DNA from: Nanobdellota archaeon
GTDB lineage: Archaea; Nanobdellota; Nanobdellia; Woesearchaeales; GW2011-AR9
Length of the DNA: 8,775 nt
Reading direction: 5' to 3'
Assembly: GCA_030695685.1 (NCBI GenBank)
Contig: JAUYPT010000105.1
Location: 1 to 8,775 of the forward strand
The notes under the pieces are model-generated. The model made no database searches and was not told where the DNA came from. It saw only the letters and a list, made by a program, of their open reading frames with translations. Position 1 is the first letter of the stretch; the number at the start of each line of letters is the position of its first letter. Shown here piece by piece: positions 4,518 to 8,775 of the stretch. The position numbers and the translations under genes are program-made.

Positions 4518-5177
4518 TTACTCGTCCCGGTAATGCTGCTGTGATAAGCCGACATAGGTTTGCAGCAGCTGGTCATGCGACATTTTTTTGGTATTATACT
4601 GTCTCTTGCTGAGCTTAAACTCATCCACAATATTATCAATGGCCTGCCGTATTTTATCCATGTGTTCCGGATCATGAAGGCCATGTTTTTCAGCAAGTTT
4701 TCCAACCAGCAGGTTTTTGTGATGCTTGACCGGTTTTTCCAGGAAGCCTTGCAGCCCTTCTGCAGTGATTGGATTATTTTTATCCTCACTGGCTAAAGCT
4801 CTTTTCAATGAATCACGCTCAACGTTATAATGATGCTGGGTAACAACATCGATATATCTATTGCCCTGTTCATCTTTTATGCTGGCTAAATTGTCATACC
4901 CTTTTTGGTCGATGCCGAAAATGCGCCGGTGGGAATGATAAGCTAAGGCATCATAGATATCATCGGCCAATTTTTCGGCTTGGTCTTTATCAAATTTGCT
5001 TTTATAGCTGACGACGCCTTTGCTGTTGGTATATTTCGCGTGCTTGATGTAAACATCAGTGATAGCTGGACCAATTTGGTCAATGTGCTGTTTTTCGTCA
5101 GCGTTGGCAATATCTTTGGAAATCTTCTTAAAATCAAGATGTGGTTTTTTCTTTTCCTCTTTTCCTTTTGCTGCCAT
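4518..5177 (-). CDS. Conserved hypothetical protein, paralogue of the 5233-5958 product
   Basis: The 219-residue protein has a lysine-rich N-terminus (MAAKGKEEKKKP) and then a mostly helical body with no membrane segment. It aligns with the next gene's product over two blocks. The first (about 41-130) runs D-x-x-I-x-x-A-x-K-Y, G-V-V-S-Y, D-I-Y-D-A-L-A-Y-H-S-H-R-R-I-F (73-87), G-N-R-Y-I-D (105-110), and R-D-S-L (121-124). The second (about 176-211) runs I-R-Q-A-I-D-N-I-V-D-E-F-K-L and ends L-L-Q-T-Y-V-G-L. The conserved YHxHxRxF cluster could bind a metal or anion, but this is a guess. I do not recognise the family. Its own TATA box (5199-5208) is 26 nt upstream of the ATG, so it is transcribed independently of the upstream paralogue. 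Confidence 0.82.
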   Translation of the reverse strand: MAAKGKEEKKKPHLDFKKISKDIANADEKQHIDQIGPAITDVYIKHAKYTNSKGVVSYKSKFDKDQAEKLADDIYDALAYHSHRRIFGIDQKGYDNLASIKDEQGNRYIDVVTQHHYNVERDSLKRALASEDKNNPITAEGLQGFLEKPVKHHKNLLVGKLAEKHGLHDPEHMDKIRQAIDNIVDEFKLSKRQYNTKKMSHDQLLQTYVGLSQQHYRDE

Positions 5178-5198
5178 TGATATGCAGAATTAAAAGAA

Positions 5199-5208
5199 GT
5201 ATAAATAG
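5199..5208 (-). promoter_or_regulatory. TATA box for the 5177 gene
   Basis: Minus-strand CTATTTATAC is centred about 26 nt upstream of the ATG at 5177, predicting a leaderless transcript. Confidence 0.55.
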
Positions 5209-5232
5209 TTTTCTAATAATAAAAATAAATTA

Positions 5233-5958
5233 TTATCGCTGATCAGGATTATTTACTTTAGCCCAAGACCTATTCAGGCCACGCAGATAATTCTGCATCA
5301 ATTCTCTTTCTCCTAAACTTGGCAAGTCTTTTACTTTATAGACTTCAGGATCTAATTCGAAGACAGAAGCCAGGTTATTCAGTCCATCCCTAATGCCAGG
5401 AATGTTATCTTTATATGTATCATTTAATACTTTAGATGCTTGGATGTTAAGATAATTTCCACCTACTTGCAGGGCACTGTTGTATGCAGCTTGGTTGCTA
5501 AGAGGATTATTGCCTAATAATTCTTCTAGAGAAGTTCGATCAAATCCAGTCATTGCTTGGGCCATGATATCAGTATATTTATCACCATTAAAATCAACAC
5601 ACTTACTAAGTTGCTGCGTCAAATCTTCAGGCATGTTTTTAAAATGTCTATTATGGATATGATAGGTTATACTATCCATTATCAAATTAATAAATTGCTC
5701 TTTCTGCACTCTTTTGGTGTCATATTGAACTTTGCCTTGCTCGTCAACATATTTACTTGCATTAATAAAATAATCAAGTATCGATGTTTCCAGAGAGTTT
5801 ACTACTAATTTCTCTCGAAGACCAAATAATTTTTCGTTATTTGCATCCAATCTATTCTTGGCAAAACGTTCATCAACCCAAATGGGAGGGTTCCCTATTT
5901 GTACCATATTTTTTGGAGGAGCAATAGGTTGAATACCTGATCTTGGAGTTGTTGCCAT
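5233..5958 (-). CDS. Conserved hypothetical protein, second copy of the YHxHxRxF family
   Basis: The 241-residue protein shares with the 4518-5177 product the order I-L-D-Y-F-I-N-A-S-K-Y (60-70), G-K-V-Q-Y (75-79), I-T-Y-H-I-H-N-R-H-F (97-106), F-N-G-D-K-Y-T-D (123-130), R-T-S-L (141-144), then I-R-D-G-L-N-N-L-A-S-V-F-E-L (189-202) and L-M-Q-N-Y-L-R-G-L (220-228). A proline-rich N-terminal region (1-30) is unlike that of its paralogue. There is no signal peptide or transmembrane helix. To the eye its codons are more A/T-ended than those of the neighbouring copy, suggesting an older duplication or separate arrival. Function unknown. The ATG at 5958 lies 28 nt from a strong TATATA element. Confidence 0.82.
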   Translation of the reverse strand: MATTPRSGIQPIAPPKNMVQIGNPPIWVDERFAKNRLDANNEKLFGLREKLVVNSLETSILDYFINASKYVDEQGKVQYDTKRVQKEQFINLIMDSITYHIHNRHFKNMPEDLTQQLSKCVDFNGDKYTDIMAQAMTGFDRTSLEELLGNNPLSNQAAYNSALQVGGNYLNIQASKVLNDTYKDNIPGIRDGLNNLASVFELDPEVYKVKDLPSLGERELMQNYLRGLNRSWAKVNNPDQR

Positions 5959-5980
5959 ATTTAACCATTATTTCGATGAG

Positions 5981-5991
5981 CTTTATATAAA
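5981..5991 (-). promoter_or_regulatory. TATA box for the 5958 gene
   Basis: Minus-strand TTTATATAAAG is one of the clearest TATA boxes in the window, centred about 28 nt upstream of the ATG. Confidence 0.6.
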
Positions 5992-6021
5992 CATTTCGGT
6001 GAAATTTGAGAGAAAAGAATG

Positions 6022-6408
6022 TTATGGTTTGTACAACAGATCCTTTTGAAGAATATACTCCCGCAATTTATGCATGGCATCTCTTAATCCCATTGGTTCT
6101 GTTCCAAAAACAGATTCCAATGAATCTAAATTACCATTAAAATTGATGAGATAATCTCTGGCACCGAATGAGGTTTTTTTATCGCTTTGTTCGGATCTTT
6201 CTTCAAGAATGTGAGATATATCCTTAAGGCGTTGTGGTGCTTCTTGCATTCGCTGAAGAACTCCTTCTTGAGAATCACTTCCTTGAGGTAAAGATTGATA
6301 ATATTCATTTATTCTTCGCTGAAATTGTTCCGGTTCCCGTACTCCACTCGGTTTTCGTAAATACCGTTTTTCTTCCCGCCAGACAACTTTTTCTTCTTTC
6401 ATAATCAT
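6022..6408 (-). CDS. Hypothetical small protein, possibly a diverged relative of its downstream neighbours
   Basis: This 128-residue, highly charged protein is rich in E, R, K and Q and probably helical or coiled-coil (residues 1-75), with a compact C-terminal part. There is no signal peptide or membrane segment. The segment LDSLESVFGTEP (94-105) faintly echoes LNNLASVFELDP (193-204) in the next gene's product, and both precede a helix ending in (E)Y-I/L-L. The match is too short to claim homology. Start could be ATG at 6408 or at 6402 (residue 3). A TATA-like box at 6434-6442 is about 30 nt from the first. The same-strand order with the two downstream paralogues suggests a related role, but each gene has its own promoter. 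Confidence 0.7.
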   Translation of the reverse strand: MIMKEEKVVWREEKRYLRKPSGVREPEQFQRRINEYYQSLPQGSDSQEGVLQRMQEAPQRLKDISHILEERSEQSDKKTSFGARDYLINFNGNLDSLESVFGTEPMGLRDAMHKLREYILQKDLLYKP

Positions 6409-6433
6409 CCTTGTTTAAATTCAAACTATCCTC

Positions 6434-6442
6434 TTATTTAAT
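6434..6442 (-). promoter_or_regulatory. TATA box for the 6408 gene
   Basis: Minus-strand ATTAAATAA is centred about 30 nt upstream of the ATG at 6408. It lies opposite the zinc-ribbon gene's promoter (6478-6487) in a compact divergent intergenic region. Confidence 0.45.
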
Positions 6443-6477
6443 GTTTTCGCCTTTTTAGAAGAGGTATGAGCATAACA

Positions 6478-6487
6478 TTAAATATAT
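6478..6487 (+). promoter_or_regulatory. TATA box for the zinc-ribbon gene
   Basis: TTAAATATAT is centred about 25 nt upstream of the ATG at 6507, which favours that ATG over an in-frame TTG at 6498. Confidence 0.5.
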
Positions 6488-6506
6488 CCACCATTATTTG
6501 AAAAAT

Positions 6507-6704
6507 ATGGCCAGAAGATTCATCTGCACTGGATGTGACAATAAGATCATGGTGGATGGACCTCAACGGCCGACACGGTGTCACTGTAACATGTGTTTTG
6601 GATGGTTTGACATGGGGAATGCTGACGAGATGAAGAGCTATCGTGCCATCAAAGAAATGGAACTGCGATCGCAAATGATGCTGTCTGATAAACATACTTA
6701 TTGA
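6507..6704 (+). CDS. Zinc-ribbon miniprotein
   Basis: From the ATG at 6507 the product has 65 residues. It contains two metal knuckles, F-I-C-T-G-C (C7, C10) and C-H-C-N-M-C (C25, C27, C30), so four of the cysteines can form a CxxC...CxxC zinc ribbon. A longer frame begins with TTG at 6498, but the TATA spacing favours the ATG. After the ribbon comes a short acidic/basic helix (about 36-60, rich in M, E, K, R). Such miniproteins often bind nucleic acid or act as adaptors for the transcription or translation machinery, but no specific family is recognised. It is divergent from the gene at 6408 and lies 99 nt before the nucleotidyltransferase gene on the same strand. Confidence 0.75.
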   Translation: MARRFICTGCDNKIMVDGPQRPTRCHCNMCFGWFDMGNADEMKSYRAIKEMELRSQMMLSDKHTY

Positions 6705-6760
6705 AGCATTTCTATCTCTCCCATTATTTTCTGACCAAAACGTCCCACTGCCAAAAGAAA

Positions 6761-6770
6761 TAAATATAAA
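6761..6770 (+). promoter_or_regulatory. TATA box for the nucleotidyltransferase gene
   Basis: TAAATATAAA is centred about 38 nt upstream of the ATG at 6804, allowing a leader of roughly 10-12 nt. A second AT-rich site (6779-6788) is too close for a leaderless start but cannot be excluded. Confidence 0.45.
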
Positions 6771-6803
6771 TTTGGAAACTATATTTTAACCTAGATAGTA
6801 GAA

Positions 6804-8744
6804 ATGTCCCACATGACCAAAAAACAATCTAAATCATTGCAGCCGAAATCAGTCAAAGCGTTAAAGGCAAATGAAGAGCAGAAGCAATTGCCGCAGGAGA
6901 TGCCTAAGCTCCCGCCGGAAATGGAAAAGAAGCTCAAGGCATTAAAGACAAAACTCGATTCTTTTAAAGAAAAAGTTCTGGAAAAGTTTGGTGATTATAT
7001 TGTCGGCATTACTCTCCTGCCGCCGGATAAGGCCCTAAAAGGAGAAAATCGTCCGCAAGATACGGACAGTAAAAACAGTGAAGATAAAAGTAAGGACAAT
7101 AAAAGCAGCGATGACAAAAGCAAGGGTGATCAGAAAATTAGTCTCCTCGTTTTGGTGGATGATAGTGACAGCAAAAAGATGTCTAAAGAGGAATTGCACC
7201 AGAAATTTTCTGAAATTATCAAGAAAATCGCTGAAGACGTTGATAAAGAGATTCAATCGCAAAGTGTTCTGCTCACGGATTTATGGCAGACGTGTTACGA
7301 TGCTAAATATGATTTTAATACTTTAATCTCGGTAGGCGCTCCTATTTATGATACTGGTATGCTGGCAGCAATTAAGATTGCTGAGATCCATAAAACGATG
7401 GTCTTGAAGAAATTTGAAAAATATATTCTCAGTTATGTTTTAGCCGGTTCATTGACACAAGGGAAGGCCACTCCTACATCGGACATTGATGTCTGGATTG
7501 TCATTGATGACACTGATGTCAAGAAGATGACGCGGGCGGAATTGAAGGATAAGCTGCGTGCAATCATTATTGGCATGGGTGGGGAAGCAGGGGAAATTAC
7601 TGGCATTAAAAACAAGCTCAATATCCAGGTCTACATTCTTACTGATTTCTGGGATTCTCTCAAAGAAGCAAACCCGATTATTTTTACCTTGCTTCGGGAT
7701 GGCGTTCCGTTCTATGACCGCGGCATTTTCATGCCCTGGAAACAGCTGCTGCGCATGGGGCGAATCAAGCCCAGTAGAGAAGCAATTGATTTGTTTATGA
7801 GCACCGGTGAGCAAAGCTTAAGCCGGATCAAATTAAAATTAAAAGAGATGGGCATGGAAGATACGTATTACTCTATCTTAACACCGAGCCAGGCTGCAAT
7901 CATGCTTTATGGCTTGCCGCCTCCTACTCCCAGAGAAACGCCGGAAGTGCTGGAAGAAATTTTTGTCAAGAAAGAGAAAATGTTAGAGCAGGAATATGTC
8001 AACATCCTGCGCAAGAATGTCGAGATCCGTAAAAAGATCGAACATGGCGATAAAAAAGAATTAAGCGGCACGGAATTGGATGAATTATTAACCAATTCAG
8101 AAAAGTTCCTGAAACGAATCCGGGAATTGTTTACGCAAATTGAAGAAAAGCACAATGAAAAAAGTATTTTATTTTTATATGATGAAATTATCACCATCAT
8201 TCGGGATGTCCTGAAACAGGAAGGCATTGAACGGGCGCAGGACGCAGAGATTGTCAAGCTCTTTGAAGATGAATTAATTTCGACAGGAAAAGTTCCGGCG
8301 CGGTATCTTCGCGACTTAAATGAAATTATTGAGGCCAAGCGGAAGTATGACCTGAAGAAATTAACCAAGAATGATATTGAAAAAGCGCGCAAAGGCAGCG
8401 GCGACTTAATCAAATTTTTGATTGAATATATGCAGCGTAAGAGAGGAAGAGAATTGGAACGGGCAAAAATCAAAGTCAAGCACGGCGAGAAGTATGGCGA
8501 AGTTATCCTTCTGGAAAAAGTTGCTTTTGTCATCCATGATCTTGATGCTAAAGAAACAAAGATTGAAAAAGCGCCGATTACTGCCAATGGCAGTTTAGGA
8601 GTGTTGGAAGATTCCAGTTTGGAAGAGTTTGAAAAAGCATTGGTATCAACAAAATTTCCTTCCCGTGTGTTCATCAAAGAGCCTATCTTTGAGGATATGA
8701 AGCGTATTTTCGGCAGGGATGTAGAAGTATTAGTGCATTATTGA
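6804..8744 (+). CDS. Duplicated nucleotidyltransferase-domain protein (one degenerate, one intact) with long helical C-terminus
   Basis: The 646-residue protein begins with a lysine/proline-rich tail (1-45). Repeat 1 (about 58-190) and repeat 2 (about 200-320) are homologous: LVLVDDSDSKKMSKEELHQK (114-133) matches WIVIDDTDVKKMTRAELKDK (231-250), and LLTDLW...GAPIYD matches ILTDFW...GVPFYD. Repeat 2 has the pol-beta-type signature G215-S216 ... D227-x-D229, so it should bind metal-NTP and transfer a nucleotidyl group. The third acidic residue is not evident (LNIQVYIL). Repeat 1 has lost the DxD (K-I-S) and its G-S loop is replaced by a low-complexity Asp/Lys/Ser linker (87-110). The rest (about 320-646) is helical with a basic, sheet-like end, and includes R409-x4-H414, reminiscent of HEPN motifs. 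Substrate (RNA, protein or small molecule) is unknown. The family resemblance is certain only for repeat 2. Confidence 0.88.
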   Translation: MSHMTKKQSKSLQPKSVKALKANEEQKQLPQEMPKLPPEMEKKLKALKTKLDSFKEKVLEKFGDYIVGITLLPPDKALKGENRPQDTDSKNSEDKSKDNKSSDDKSKGDQKISLLVLVDDSDSKKMSKEELHQKFSEIIKKIAEDVDKEIQSQSVLLTDLWQTCYDAKYDFNTLISVGAPIYDTGMLAAIKIAEIHKTMVLKKFEKYILSYVLAGSLTQGKATPTSDIDVWIVIDDTDVKKMTRAELKDKLRAIIIGMGGEAGEITGIKNKLNIQVYILTDFWDSLKEANPIIFTLLRDGVPFYDRGIFMPWKQLLRMGRIKPSREAIDLFMSTGEQSLSRIKLKLKEMGMEDTYYSILTPSQAAIMLYGLPPPTPRETPEVLEEIFVKKEKMLEQEYVNILRKNVEIRKKIEHGDKKELSGTELDELLTNSEKFLKRIRELFTQIEEKHNEKSILFLYDEIITIIRDVLKQEGIERAQDAEIVKLFEDELISTGKVPARYLRDLNEIIEAKRKYDLKKLTKNDIEKARKGSGDLIKFLIEYMQRKRGRELERAKIKVKHGEKYGEVILLEKVAFVIHDLDAKETKIEKAPITANGSLGVLEDSSLEEFEKALVSTKFPSRVFIKEPIFEDMKRIFGRDVEVLVHY

Positions 8745-8775
8745 GATTTATGCAAAAATAGCCAGAAAACCATTG

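Noticed and set aside
6498..6506. TTG start giving a 68-residue zinc-ribbon protein
   Set aside because: A TATA box centred at 6482 fits a leaderless ATG at 6507; the three extra residues carry nothing conserved.
7907..8677. 256-codon open frame on the minus strand
   Set aside because: It is antisense to the helical C-terminus of the nucleotidyltransferase protein. Its serine/phenylalanine/arginine-rich composition is what reverse-reading of Lys/Glu-rich codons produces.
8745..8775. Short stretch after the last gene
   Set aside because: Thirty-one bases with no frame, repeat or terminator that can be supported.

Overview
The window looks like chromosomal DNA from an archaeon, most plausibly a small-genome DPANN lineage (Woesearchaeota/Pacearchaeota-like); that placement is inference. 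The evidence is a tRNA gene with introns of archaeal type, TATA-like boxes about 25-30 nt upstream of start codons with almost no leader or Shine-Dalgarno sequence, short compact genes, and several proteins of unknown family that occur as lineage-style duplicates. The DNA is AT-rich.

Left part (1-691): a gene fragment runs off the left edge on the minus strand. Next to it lies a minus-strand tRNA-Ile with anticodon UAU, interrupted twice: a 22-nt insertion in the D-arm and a 48-nt intron at the canonical position after nucleotide 37. Between the tRNA promoter and the next gene sits a very structured, non-coding block of about 270 nt with inverted-repeat ends and a flanking 9-bp direct repeat, resembling a MITE.

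Middle part (692-3410): a stand-alone ADP-dependent NAD(P)H-hydrate dehydratase (nnrD, metabolite repair) converges on a five-helix membrane protein with a DedA/VTT-like feel. The promoter region between that membrane gene and a divergent small cysteine-phosphatase-like gene holds two tandem, homologous hairpin units whose stems differ by compensated base changes. The phosphatase gene converges on a GTG-started, single-anchor, four-cysteine extracytoplasmic protein of unknown function.

Right part (3411-8775): a two-gene operon of tandem paralogues of unknown family (3411-4504) converges on a minus-strand series of three genes (4518-6408). The first two of these are clear paralogues of each other and the third is perhaps a diverged relative. 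A divergent zinc-ribbon miniprotein (6507) and a large 646-residue protein (6804) follow. The large protein carries a degenerate nucleotidyltransferase repeat, a second repeat with an intact GS...DxD nucleotidyltransferase motif, and a long helical C-terminal half.

No coherent pathway links all the genes; most have their own promoter. The most unusual material is non-coding: the doubly interrupted tRNA-Ile(UAU), the MITE-like block at 307-591, and the covarying twin hairpins at 2200-2287.
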